Both the position numbers and the translations under genes were made by a program. A DNA stretch of 64,000 nt, taken from assembly GCA_021234155.1 (NCBI GenBank), contig JAJEKV010000214.1:122001-186000 (forward strand), given 5' to 3'. The notes below the pieces were generated by a model. That model was not told the DNA's origin. It saw only the letters and a program-made list of their open reading frames with translations, and searched no databases. How positions within the stretch are numbered: position 1 is the stretch's first letter; each line of letters begins with the position of its first letter. Source of the stretch: Isoetes taiwanensis (lineage: Eukaryota; Streptophyta; Lycopodiopsida; Isoetales; Isoetaceae). This document shows, piece after piece, positions 1 through 11,120 of this stretch.

Positions 1-830
1 TGCTGACAGGATGTGGTAATATTAACCAAAGGAAAACACACAAGCTCATTTGTTAGCATTGGGTAATCTGATTAACTTTGACTAGCTTGCAATTGTTTGT
101 CTTTTTTCGATGAGAAACGATCACCGTGCCTTTGGCGAATTGGCGTCTTAGTAACAAAAGAACTCACATGTGTTGGCGTATGTAATGGAACCCATTTTAG
201 GGTCTATAAATCATTCCTTCCTGAGGCAGTATCTGATTCCATCATACGAGTCTACCTTTGGGATGAGTTGTTTCACGCGTGCTTGATAGTCGTGAGGAGA
301 CGTAGGTAGGCGATTCAATCAATGACTCGCCCATCCATGCATTTCACTTTACCCCGGCTAAGATGTTATTTGTCGGAGAAGTGAAGATATCACGGGAGTA
401 TCCAACAAAGTACAATATTAGGCCCTTGGTGATGTGCGCCATGTAGAGATGCATATTTAGAGTTCCATCATGAACTAAAATACGTCAATGAGCTAGGACA
501 AAATTTTGTGTTTTGTATACTCACCTATTTTTGTTGGTGTAAACTACTTCTAAGGGTGACAATAAGTTTTGGATCCAGCTTTCCAAAATTTTGTTTTCAG
601 AGGTAGATTTAACACATTTGTTATAAAGCATTGTTTTCTCTGTTGAAATTGATAAACGCAAAGTTAATACATTGATGATACTGTCATTAGACAAATTTCA
701 ATAACAAGAGAATTACAAAAGCAGATATTGTTCTAATCTTTCCTATAACGTGCATATAGACGTTAAAGCTCGAGTAAAAACAAACACGACCAGGACATTA
801 GCCCGGCAATGCCGGGCACACGTTTACTAG
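1..830 (+). mobile_element. 3' part of Helitron-like element 1 (copy A)
   Basis: The element runs in from outside the window and ends at a Helitron-type 3' terminus at 802-830. Its last 280 bases resemble the last 280 bases of the next element (4900-5186): both carry a run ending in 'ataaagc' , then 'tttcaataacaa', 'acaaaagca' and 'catatagacgtt' before the hairpin. No protein of known family is visible in 1-800; the one long open stretch (97-309) is changed in copy B and matches nothing I recognise. The element is likely non-autonomous. Confidence 0.6.
802..830 (+). other. Helitron 3' terminus: hairpin plus CTAG
   Basis: CCCGGC (802-807), loop AAT and GCCGGG (811-816) form a 6-bp GC-rich stem. 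Ten bases later comes CTAG (827-830), followed by T. A short hairpin about 10 nt before a CTRR end, with T as the next base, is the accepted signature of a Helitron 3' end. The same structure recurs at 5159-5186. In copy B (near 30411-30441) the hairpin is scrambled but CTAG and the flank are kept. Confidence 0.75.
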
Positions 831-1126
831 TCTACTTACTTAAAATGTTTTTGGAGGTGGGTGTTCTCTTTTTTCCGGTCGCCGGTAACACTCATTTTTC
901 CGGCCAAAAGCGTGATTTTGGAACCGGAATTATTTTTAGGAGCGTGAAGTTTTTGAAGTAAATAGATAATTTTTTTTAACGGTCTAGATTAGGCCTAGAT
1001 TACGAGGTTTGCACGGCTAATTCAGCGCCGCATCATTTTTACGGCGGATGCCGCCATAGTAGGGATCCCCTCTGCTTTCATTCATTTCTTCCCCTCCGCT
1101 TTCATTCATTTCTTCATTCCTTCAAA

Positions 1127-1437
1127 ATGCAGCTTCAGCGCTCACAGCGAACCCTACCTTTCACGGATTCTAGCGCCCAACCTATCACAGATTCTAGTGC
1201 CCAGAGGTAAAAAAATTTCGGTTCATTCTTCATTATTGATGTTTGCTTCATAGGCGCAGCAGATCTCTCAAGAGGATGGTTTTTTTGCAGAAGAAGGAAG
1301 ATTTCGGTGATTTTTCGCATTTGTTGGAATCGAAAGCATTCTTGGAGCCGTTCATCCGCTTGGGGCTTGGAGCGAAAGCATTCTTGAAACCGTTTTTGAC
1401 TCCTTGGATGATCTGGAGTCCCATTCTTACCTTGAGG
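1127..1437 (+). CDS. Two-exon gene-like fragment, product unknown
   Basis: An ATG at 1127 opens 26 codons (beginning MQLQRSQRTL) ending at AG|gtaaaa (1206/1207). A possible acceptor at 1260-1262 (gcag) leads into a second exon in matching phase that reads RSLKRMVF and then PWMIWSPILTLR, up to another AG|gtttg near 1437. The first exon contains a short internal repeat (TDSSAQ twice). The implied intron is only about 55 nt, short for a plant. The N-terminal part is scrambled in copy B, but the stretch giving LGLGAK..AFLKPF is conserved there. I do not recognise the product. It could be a gene start captured by the Helitron, or a chance open frame. Confidence 0.25.
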
Positions 1438-4400
1438 TTTGTTTCCTTTGAGTTTCTTTTACCTCCTTCATTCTTCAACGATACTAATATCTTCAACTTT
1501 GTGATTCTGTATTTTGCGAACAAAGCGTGTCTTGAAAGAGTTGCGGACTAGGTCTCAAAGCGAGGTCATTTGGTAAGGCCGCCGAGATCATGCAAGTATA
1601 TATTATATGATATCTTCTTATTATTTAGTTCATTAGTTCATTTGAACTCAATCTAGAAACCTCGGATGCATTTCCAGGCGACCCAATCTACAAGAAATCT
1701 TTTTCCTCTTTTGATTCCTCATCGACTTTGTATTTTCTGTTTCCTCTGGTCGTGTGATGCTTTTGGTTTTTCAGATCGGGATACAGTGGTAAGATCGATG
1801 GATTTTTCTCCAAAATGTGGATGTAAATAGTGTTCTTGTGATGCTCCAATGGCGCCTATTTTGAAGCTAAACTAGGGACGATACATCTTTGGCATCTGGC
1901 GGTGTTAGATTTGGAAAACAAGATGTTCATCGTCAATAAGAAGGTGGCTTTGTGTCTTACTTGAGTCTCTTTATGTTTGATGATCTTGATAAGCTTCGGG
2001 CCTTTGTTTTCGCAAAAAGTATTAGCAGATTTTAACTATCTCTGAGCGTGAAGAAGAATGATCTCAAGCTGGTTTAATGACATACCACAAATTTTATCAT
2101 ATTTTTCTTTGTGAAAGCAGGCGGTGACTTTCATTATGAGCAGGGATAATTCTTACGAATTATTTAGACAAATGTCGAGAAGAAATGAAGTGGGTTGTGG
2201 AAATGGATGTGGATGAATACCCTTTTATGCCCTCGGATACAAAGCCTAAGTTATTGAAGCGTTTTCTAAAGGGTTTCTGGTAGGGATCATGGTCCCCTAT
2301 TTATAAGTATGTCGCAAAGAAATATGGCAAAAAGAAATTCTGAATATTGCTTTTCTGACTATTTTTTATAATATTCTGATAATATCTTTTGACAGATCTG
2401 ATAGCAACATGAAAAATTTGCAATGTCTGTGCAGGCATCTCCTGTTGTCGCGAGGCATTGTATGAAGCTCTAGACACGTTTCTGAGTTTTAAGGTATTTT
2501 GATGTTTTTAGATGATGGGCAATTATACATGCAACAACAAATTTATCTATTAATAGTCCAATTGCTAATCTTCCAATGACTTTAATACTCCAATTGCTAA
2601 TCTTCCAATTACTTTTCTGCAATGCTGTGCAGGATTACGCACGAGTTTGTAGAATTAGCATTTGTGCGTGAACCTGCTTGCATTTTGCATTTGCAATCCT
2701 TTTACGCGAGAAGTTTTGAGGCTGTCTTAAAGTAAATTCAGGTAAGGTTTAGGCATCTTTTGTTTTTGCATTTTCAAATGGGCTTCGCTTCTCAATATTT
2801 ATTGGCTTAATTTTTTGTCTTTGGATTTTCTGGGGAAGACTTATTTGCTTTAAGACAAAAATACTTGGGTATATTATTTTAACTAAAGCACAAAGATATA
2901 CCTACCTATTGCCCACGATCCCTCTATAGCCACTACACGGTATTAAAACTAATTGCACCTTGATTCTATCTTGAGATATTTCTATCCTGATTGTGTGCCA
3001 ACTCAAACCCTAAGACCTTTTTATGGAGCTTCACCATGGCCAGATAGTGTTATAACTCTGTCGTCGCGAGGTTAATCGGCATTTTTCCATAGGCGATGTC
3101 TTGGCGTCGCGATTCATGCATCATATTTTGGGCAAATTATGCATAACCATATTTTGGGTTAGGGAAGACATTTTTGGGTTAGGGAAGACAGATTTAATAT
3201 AGGGTCTTACATTTTGTTGTTGAGGGTTTCATAAGCCTTTGCTTAAATTTGTTGCTAAACATACAATTTTGTATGAGGTATATCCATCTCATAGTCCTTT
3301 CTATGGGTTGTTATTTCTCTTGCGGCATATTTTTCTATGAGGGCCATCAATTTGAAAAATCGGTCTATCTAAAAGGCGTCCATCAATTGCAAATGCCAAA
3401 TTGTTAGGATCGAGATCCATGCAATATAATGATTAATTTGTGGCAAGAGAAGGAGAGAAATCCTTACTCAAGCATTAAACTTTCGAGCTTTGAGCCTCAT
3501 ATAACTACATATCTATTCAAACATTTTAGGGTTATTACAACATTGATCTAGAACTATAGGTATATGGATCTCCCAAGAATTGAACAATGAAGAGAATGAA
3601 CTATATTAGAGGCTGTCCTTTTATAAGCAAGTGTTATAGTATAGTGGTGCATGGTTAGTAGAGATGAATCCTATATTTCCGTCATGGTGGAGATCATAAC
3701 ATTTTGGAGCAGACTCATGGGCCGATCTTTGGCTTTCTGAGAACTAAAAATGAAGCTTCTGGCGAGTATATTCCAATGTTCCTACTTATCTTACAAGAAG
3801 TCCTTTGTGATTGTTATCCCACCACATCTTAAACATATTGGATAATTTGTGTCATTGGACATTCTAACCTTGCAAACTATCATAGGATTTCATCATGGTG
3901 GGTGAATAAGATAATCTTCATATGGTGACCCCGATTGTCCCCAGTGGGGAATACAGTAATCTTAAATGCCCTCTCTCTGAGCATGCCATGTAGAGTTCCC
4001 AAAAAGCTATTTTTGGAGAATGCTTGATGTGAGGTTCTATAGTTGTCACCATAATCAGCATGCCCCTAACTCGCAACACTTGCAGTTGCACAAATGTTGA
4101 AGGGTTTTCTTAAGAGGTGGTTCTACATTAGGATGTTTGTTTGTGCTAATCACGATGTTTAGTGAGCATTCATTTCTCATATACTTCAAATTGTTGTGAT
4201 ATTTGTTAAATCAAGGTGGCATATTATTGTTTGGATTGCCAGCTATACATAAAGGTTTGCGGTACGTACTTTTCAAATGCCCTTGCCAGTGCGATGAAGT
4301 CAACTTGGCCTCATATGCACGAACATTGCAAAAATAAAATAACACCTTTTATTTAAAACCCTCACACTTCTAGCGGAGGACTTTGGAGCATAATATCTCT

Positions 4401-5158
4401 CATAAAATCCTTGCAGGCCGACCAACACTCAACCAGGCATGGGTAGACGCACTCCGTATTCAAGGTTCAAGATATCAAAAAACATAGATGAAACATCAAC
4501 TTGCAATATTCGATAGCAGTTCGAGCTGGCAAAGTTGACAATAGAAACTAATGTGACTATATGGGATGAGGTCCCAATGATGAATCAACATGTCTATAAA
4601 GCACTTGATAAAAACACGGTGATGAGATGTCATGTGATAGATTATTTGGGGATTCATTGTTGCTTTGGGAGGAGATTTTTGCCTCCTTGAGGTACACCTA
4701 TATATAGGATTATGTTGGCGTCACCATAAATATCGACAAAGTAAGCTATGTCCATTCTTGCAAGCATCAACCTGTAGTGTTGTTGCAAGTTACAAAAAAA
4801 AAAAAAGCGTTAAAGGCCAAGTAAAAATACAAACCCGGGGACATTAGCCAAGAACGCCGCACGCGTTAATGGATTTGTCTTTCATTTTTAAGTTGGTTCT
4901 AACACACATTTTTAACATCAATTTTGGATTTGTCTTTCCAGATTTTTTGCCTTCAATGGTAGATTAAACTATCTCCTACATTTCCTTATAAAGCGTTCTT
5001 TTTTCTATTGAAATCCATGAGCATAAAGATTATATTATTTCAATAACAATTTTTTTTTACAAAAGCAAATAACGTCAAAATTTCACATATAGACGTTTGT
5101 GGCACATATTTACTAGGGTGTTAAAGGCCAAGAAAAAGCACATGCCTAGGACATTAGT

Positions 5159-5186
5159 CCGGCAACGCCGGGCACACGTTTACTAG
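5159..5186 (+). other. Second Helitron 3' terminus
   Basis: The stem CCGGC / GCCGG with loop AAC is followed by 'gcacacgttta' and CTAG, then T. The next sequence (TCTATTTACTTAAAATG) is again a 5'-like end, so a third element starts at 5187. In copy B the terminus is at 34750-34774. Confidence 0.7.
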
Positions 5187-5734
5187 TCTATTTACTTAAA
5201 ATGTTTCTTGGGGTTGGTGTCCTCTTTTTTCCGATTGGCTGTAAACATCGAAATCCAGGCAAAAAAGCGAAATTTTGGGATCGAAATTTCAAAATCCGCA
5301 TGTAAAATTTTTAGGGCAAGGTTTAATAGATACATACGTTTTTTTTCCCGACTAATTTAACGAATGGAATAATTTTTTGGGTTGGCTCCCCGCCATAGCC
5401 AGGATGCCGCCTCATTGCTTTCAGAACTTGCTTTCCGGCATTGCTTTGGCACCCACATAGCAGGCTAGAGCTGCTTCAGGTACAAATTTTTCCACTCTCC
5501 TCCATTAAAATGCGCTCCTACATTCCGTCTCAAGCGCTAATCGGATAGCGGTGGAGCTTCAGATTTAACATCGGGTAGATAGTTGTTTCATTTAGTTTTT
5601 AGATCGGTCTTTCAGATTGTTTAGATAGACGTTTGATGCATGATTCCTTGATGCATGAAGACATCGCACATTCCAAATAACTGTCAGGGTTGTGCTTACA
5701 ATCATTCCAATACAGGTTTTGGAGATTGCTATAG
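5187..5734 (+). mobile_element. Start of Helitron-like element 3 (copy A)
   Basis: The first 50 bases match the start of element 2 (TCTAYTTACTTAAAATG, then a GT-rich stretch and CTCTTTTTTCCG). Its 3' end was not found. The element may have captured the spliced exons that follow. The first of these exons starts at 5716 (after 'aatacag') and is interrupted at 5734 by the 7.4-kb transposon. Confidence 0.45.
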
Positions 5735-5748
5735 GGTATAAAATCACT
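5729..5748 (+). repeat. Left target duplication and inverted repeat
   Basis: CTATAG (5729-5734) is followed by the 14-bp terminal repeat. Because CTATAG is its own reverse complement, element plus duplication reads as a 20-bp inverted repeat. The exact cut position inside CTATAG therefore cannot be fixed from sequence. Confidence 0.9.
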
Positions 5749-7024
5749 TCGTGGGGTTGAAAAAGTAGTGTCCAGGACGTCGCTTGCTTTGCTTTGCTTT
5801 TGCTTTTATCAATTGCTTTGCTCGTTCTTCTCGACACAAATGACTTGTGAATTCCCCAAACTTCGATCCTCCTACGGATCGATGACATGGCTGTCCGATT
5901 ATTGGGGAATCGATTCACGGTTGGCTTTGGCGGGAGGAATGATGGAGTGTAATGCGAAATTGAAGGAGGCGGGTTGGCGGGGCATCCTCTCTTGCCATTC
6001 TCAGGGGAATTTGGTTACGGTGGAGAATCAGTGGATTGGAGTTTCTCATATTCATAATTTGAATGGATGAAGATGAGAAGAGACTGATTTTTCGTGAAAT
6101 TGATCTTTTGCCGGAAAGAGGGAATCAAGGGAAGCAAAAGGGAATTGATGGAAGCGCCCGCTAATTCCAAAGAATTAAGCCTCCGGTGTGAGAAGAATTG
6201 GGGAGATTTCAAAGGATATGCATGATTATTTTGAGGATCGACAAAACATGCCAATGCTTTTAGATAAAGGCTGCTATTGTGGATGATTTGTAAGAAAGAT
6301 AAAACCAAATGTACCTTTACAAGTAGCGTTGAGAAAAAGAGACAAAGGTTATGCAAAAAGTGATTGCTAATGTGAAGGAAACTATGCATTTTGCCGCAAG
6401 CGAACGAAAAGATTGACATTCGGCGAAAAAAGGTCAACTTTACAAATGGTTACATCCACGAGGAGAATAAACTTAATCATTCTGCGTAGTTGGGGCTGCT
6501 TGGAAGTGCCTAGAAAATCTATTTGTGCAGCCTATAGAAGAAGAGTAATGGCGTAAAGGGGAATCGGGTCCCCGGTCTATGTTTTGAGGAAGAAAAGGTC
6601 TGGGATGCATGGTGTGATGAAGTGAAAAAAGGTTGTTCGGAGTTTGGATTTGAAAACACAAGAGTTTCTCCATACAAAAACATGTGAGGAAGTTTAAGGA
6701 CGAGAAAATGGCAATAAAGTTGACCATCAATCCATTTTGCTTGAGGTCTCCCGGTATTTATATCCGGAATGTTTACAGTCATTTGTTAATTTGTAGTGTT
6801 TGATAAAACTTTTCATGTTGAAGTTGAACAATTTATGCTTCACATGTTTTATGTATGAATTTGCTATCTGCATTGTTTGATCCCTATTGCTTTATAAATT
6901 TGCATTACGCAATGTCTCAATTATCTTTGATTAATTACTTATTATGATTGATTTGCTTCATTGTTTGGTACTTTCATGATTTTGCTTTATGCATTACAAA
7001 ATGAATTTTACATGTTATGCGCAG

Positions 7025-9806
7025 CTCCAGTTCTATATGGCTTTCAAGCAACAATATCCACATATCAACATTGCACAACAAACATTTGAGAGGCTGAAGC
7101 CTTCATTTGTTAGAAGACTTCATGAGAGGGAAACTTGCTGCTTTGTCAATTATCACATCCATTTGGAATTTGTTCTTCAAACTGAGCGAATAAGAAACGG
7201 ACCCTAGAGGTGTTCATGAAAATTGTTCTGCAATTTGCGGTGTGTGTGGAGAAGGAGATGAATGCAAAGCTAAATTGATGACTTACAAGTCTACTAGTGA
7301 GTTGTGGAGGGAACTTGTATGTGAAAAGCAAGATCCCTTAGAAGAATGGCACAAGCATTCTGTCGATGGTTGCTTGTAAATCTTGTGGTTTGAAAAGGTA
7401 CATTTAACATTCATGTATATCTATTTTGGAAATGAGCAAGCGTTGTAGCTTTCGGATTGCCAATCATGTCCAAAGGAAAAAGACAATGAAAGACATTTAC
7501 ATTGAGTGGAAACAGTTTGAGAAGGTATATTAATTTGTTTTAGTGTTATTTACTTTTTTAAAACTTGTTTAGGACCTAACATCACCAAATTGTATGCTTT
7601 GTATTGCAGCAAGAGCCTGGTAATTTGAAGGAGAGTTCAATTCGTAAGGGGAGGAAAAAAAACCAACTAAAGTCACAAGATTAGCATACAAGTACGCTCC
7701 AAAGACAAGAGTTTATTCGGTATGCCAACAAGACACTTGTGCAATTTGTTCCACATAATACACACGGCACATTGGCAAAAAGCAATTTAAGCAATGCTTA
7801 GCCAACTTTCCAAAGAATACTATTGTATCGATGAATTGATTTTCTTTGAGAACTATAGCCTCAAAATTCGGAAGGAAGTACAATCATGCCATTGGCATAC
7901 CGACCAAATTACTATTCTTGTTCACATTACCTATAGACATCCTCTGAGAAAAGGAAGAGGAAGAATTTAGGAACACGATGCATCTTGTTCGATCGAGAAA
8001 CAAGTTCAGTGTACGATCGAAGAATAATTAAGGAGACACATTTTACATTTCTGATTGCAAGGAGCATTCACCCGGGTTTGTCAACCGCGCTTGAAAGTCC
8101 ATGCATTATTTGAAACAAATGAATATAGAGTACTGACAACCATGTTTTTGGAGTGATGGTTGCACATCTCAATTCAAAGGTGCGGACCATTCGGTACATA
8201 GGTAGAAATTTTGTGAACAATCCTACTCTGGAATATTTATGGTGTTTTTTTGCAAGTTCTCATGGTAAAGGAGAACATGATGGAGCTGGAGCTGTTTTGA
8301 AATTAATTCTAGCAAAGGAGCAAGCTGAAAGTATGATTCACGGAAGCTCGCAATGTGCTAAGGATGCGGTGGAATTCCTAAAATGGTACATTGAAAACCA
8401 TCCTTGTGCCAATGAAAAAAAGAGGTATTTTTACGGTAGGCTGGCCTAGTGTTTGCTTTGATGGAATTGCTTTGATGCTTTGCTTTTGCTTTTGCTTTGA
8501 CTAACTTTGCTTTGAATTGGCCTTGCATATGCTTTTTGCATTCATTAAATTTACTCTGCATTTGCTTTACGCATTTATCTTGGCTTTCATTCAATTCCGG
8601 TGGTTGTCTCATTACTTTTGATTTTGCTTTGATTATCTTTGCTCGATGGAATTGCTTTGATGCTTTTGCTTTTTGCTTTTGCTTTTTGCTTTTGCTTTGA
8701 TTAATGCTTTGACTAACTTTTGCTTTGAATTGGCTTTTGCGATTTGCTTTACGCATTCATTAAATTTTACTTTTGCATTTGCTTTACGCATTTATCTTGG
8801 CTTTCATTCAATTCGGTGGTTGTCTCATTACTTTTGATTTTACGCTTTGATTATCTTTGCTTTCGATGGAATTGCTTTGATGCTTTTGCTTTTTTGCTTT
8901 TGCTTTTTGCTTTTGCTTTGATTAATGCTTTGACTAACTTTGCTTTGAATTGGCTTTGCATTTGCTTTACGCATTCATTAAATTTGCTCTGCATGTTGGC
9001 TTTCATTCAATTCGGTGGATGTCTCATTACTTTTGATTTACGCTTTGATTATCTTTGCTAACAATTTGCTCTTGCATTTGCTTTCCGAATTTGCTTTGCT
9101 TTGCTTTTGCATTAACTTGCTTTGAGTCAATGCTTTCCGGTACTTTTGGAATATTGAAGCTAAGGACATAGATAAGTCTGAAAGAAGGAATGGAAAACTT
9201 TGAATGGGAGCTCAAAGTTACATAGCATTAGGGCACTTGATAGGAAGGATCCAACAAAAGTGAGTACCGGATGCCTTGCTTGTTTTGCCAAGCATGTTTT
9301 CATGGAGATTGGGATAATTGCATTAACAAGAGAAGGATAGGAGGCTGGAAAGAAGGTGTATTAAAACCAAAAGAAGTACAACCGGTGAATCAGGAAGACA
9401 AATTATCCAATGAGGAGGAGGAAGAAGAAGATGATGATGATGAGGGTGAGCTTGATTACCTCGGTGACATCTTAGAAGTTGGGGATAACTTTCTTTGTAC
9501 ACCAGAAGAAAATAATGATGAGGGTGTCGACTTTTACTTACTTGCGATTATCTTGAGACAAAGCAAACATTCTTTGGATTCTTATGTTGATGAGTGGGGA
9601 ATGTATACAATGTTGGAGAGGTTATAGTATCGGGCCACTACTATCGACAATTAGACACTCTAACTTTTCAATTCTTTGGTGGACAACCCGGTGGCTTCAA
9701 TTCTGACCACTTGGTAAGGCATGTTAAGTTTGACATGAATGATATTGGTGGCAACATGTACATGTTAGGAGAAGAGACACTTGCCGGAAAATCATGTCAT
9801 CTTTAA
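7025..9806 (+). CDS. DDE-type transposase, spliced and frameshifted
   Basis: After an acceptor at 7021-7024 the protein reads QFYMAFKQQYPHINI..FERLKPSFVRR, then a His/Cys region (CCFVNYHIH; later GDECKAKL, SELWRELVCEK, W-HKHSVDGC). The core has FFENYSLKIRKEVQSCHW (7841-7890; first catalytic Asp just before it), WSDGCTSQFKG (8149-8181; second Asp at 8155-8157) and FFASSHGKGEHDGAGAV (8246-8296). The C-terminal domain follows a repeat-filled intron: FCQACFHGDWDNC (9280-9318), an acidic run, FYLLAI, DEWG, GEVIVSGHYYRQL and HLVRHVKFDM (to about 9744). These motifs recur in large uncharacterised eukaryotic transposon proteins. Several frame changes break the reading frame, perhaps sequencing error. 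Exons between 5768 and 7020 are likely but not resolved (an open start MDEDEKRLIFREIDLL lies at 6066). It would bind the element ends and catalyse transposition in the nucleus. Confidence 0.75.
8457..9060 (+). repeat. TTTGCTTT-rich minisatellite inside the transposase gene
   Basis: Three tandem units of about 190-220 bp start at about 8457, 8646 and 8868, each opening with 'gatggaattgctttgatgc' and closing with 'gattatctttgct'. Inner length differences lie in runs of CTTTTGC. The block separates the HGKG exon (ending about 8449) from the Cys-rich C-terminal exon (from about 9240), so it is probably intronic. Confidence 0.8.
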
Positions 9807-9909
9807 TTGTTGGGGAATGAGTTCAATGCTCTCGATTTGGGTTTCAGTTCACAAGTGCATAGTACAAAACATTGACATTCATATTGATATTGTTACAACA
9901 GTTTACAAT

Positions 9910-10075
9910 AGAGTGCACAATGATGTGCATTCAAAATCGGCAACCGGGGGGAAAAAAATTTATGTATGCGGGTATATTCACATCTAACATTACATTGCAC
10001 AATGATGTGCATTCAAAATGTGGCAACCGGAAGAAAATTTTATGGTTGCCGACTGTATTTTTTCACATCTTACAC
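9910..10075 (+). repeat. 84-bp direct repeat between convergent gene ends
   Basis: The motif 'gcacaatgatgtgcattc' followed by 'aaaat..ggcaaccgg' and a run of A then T occurs at about 9916 and again at about 10000. It lies where the transposase (plus) and HAD gene (minus) converge, so it probably forms part of their 3' untranslated or termination regions. The motif contains the near-palindrome TGCACAATGATGTGCA. Confidence 0.6.
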
Positions 10076-10159
10076 TTTTCTTGACATTCCTTAACATCCA
10101 TTGCCTCACAAACTGTCTTCGGGGAACCGCAAGAGCGAACTCCGATTAAGGTAAGAAGA

Positions 10160-10898
10160 TATGGCAAGCCAAGCAAATCAAGCAAATCAAGCAAAAAATA
10201 AATTGCTTACGAGAAGTTCCATCATGGCAACTGCACATTTCACGAGAATAGCCCATCTTGGATTCTCCCGCACATGCTTGGAACACAAATCCAAAATATC
10301 AAAGTCTTCTTGTTTGACAATTTACGGGGCAAGATGTTCTTTCGAAAATTTTGTAGGCTCGGGACTTTCAGCCCAACCAAACAATACATCCTTCATCTTT
10401 TCAAACCATTCATTGCCCTCATCAAACTGAAATGAGCTAACTATTAAAGAATGGTACTTGGTGAAAAAAAAAGATTTATCTGAGAGAATCATCCACCAAC
10501 AAGACATTCTTCATTTCGGGATATGCTTCAATGACATAAGAAAGTGGCTTCAAATAGACCGGCTTGTGCGGATTGGCTGGGTGTGGATAAGGCAATTTCA
10601 AACATTGTGCTCCTTCCCAAATGAACTTGAACTTAATAAGATAATCTGCGGGCAACATCTCGCTGCGGGCACTCAATGATGTTGTAGCGGTTCATCTTTG
10701 GACCAAATAGCAATTTCAAAATGTTCTAGGGCCCGGTCCATGAAATTATGCAAACCTGGTGCGCAAACCAAAGACTTTGTTGGTTGTGTGCGGTTTCTTG
10801 ATTTGCGGTATTGGTGTTTCAGTGTTTGTCATGCTTATGCCAACTCTTCATAAGCACACCATTCAAATCAAGGACCAACAGTTTGTCTTTGTGCCTCC
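10160..10898 (-). CDS. FCP1/NIF-like HAD phosphatase relative carried by the transposon
   Basis: Read on the minus strand, an acceptor (TTGTAG) is followed by RHKDKLLVLDLNGVLM: HAD motif I in the DLNGVL form common in plant NIF/FCP1-like phosphatases. Next come PGLHNFMDRALEHFEIAIWS (motif II region, WS), HPANPHKPVYLKPLS, and MKNVLLVDDSLR (motif III/IV, paired Asp), then a C-terminal FDEGNEWFEKMKDVL. Order and spacing match the NIF (CTD small phosphatase-like) domain, about 190-240 residues. The catalytic DxD is DLN here; the second position is Leu instead of the usual Asp of DxDxT enzymes, as in several plant relatives. Frames shift at least twice. Activity is unknown; capture of a host gene or a bona fide accessory gene are both possible. 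Confidence 0.7.
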
Positions 10899-11120
10899 CT
10901 ACAAACAAGAGATACATTTTAAAAACACTTTAGACACAAACTAAGATATGACATTGTCAACTATGAAAAGATTACTGATTCACATATTCAATGAAAACAT
11001 TTTATTTTAATGAAAAGTTTCAGTGATTCTAATATTTAGAAAAGATTTTATTTTAACAGAAATCTTACAAATTGAAAATATGACAATGTCAAATACTGAG
11101 TGGTTTTACGGGTTCAAAGT

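Larger units (their letters stand above)
831..5186 (+). mobile_element. Complete Helitron-like element 2 (copy A)
   Basis: The element starts with TC (TCTACTTACTTAAAATG, 831) directly after the CTAG of element 1, and ends with hairpin CCGGC-AAC-GCCGG (5159-5171) and CTAG (5183-5186), giving 4356 bp. No Rep/helicase motifs are visible, so it appears non-autonomous. A gene-like start lies at 1127-1437. The stretch 1440-4800 is AT-rich with no recognisable coding content. A degenerate 3'-end-like motif ('gacattagcc' then a damaged hairpin) at about 4848-4870 suggests an older terminus inside the element. Another decayed end, 'tttactag', lies at 5110-5116. The copy B counterpart is 30442-34774. 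Confidence 0.65.

Noticed and set aside
8358-8756. Lys/Gln-rich minus-strand frame
   Set aside because: It is the complement of the TTTGCTTT minisatellite.
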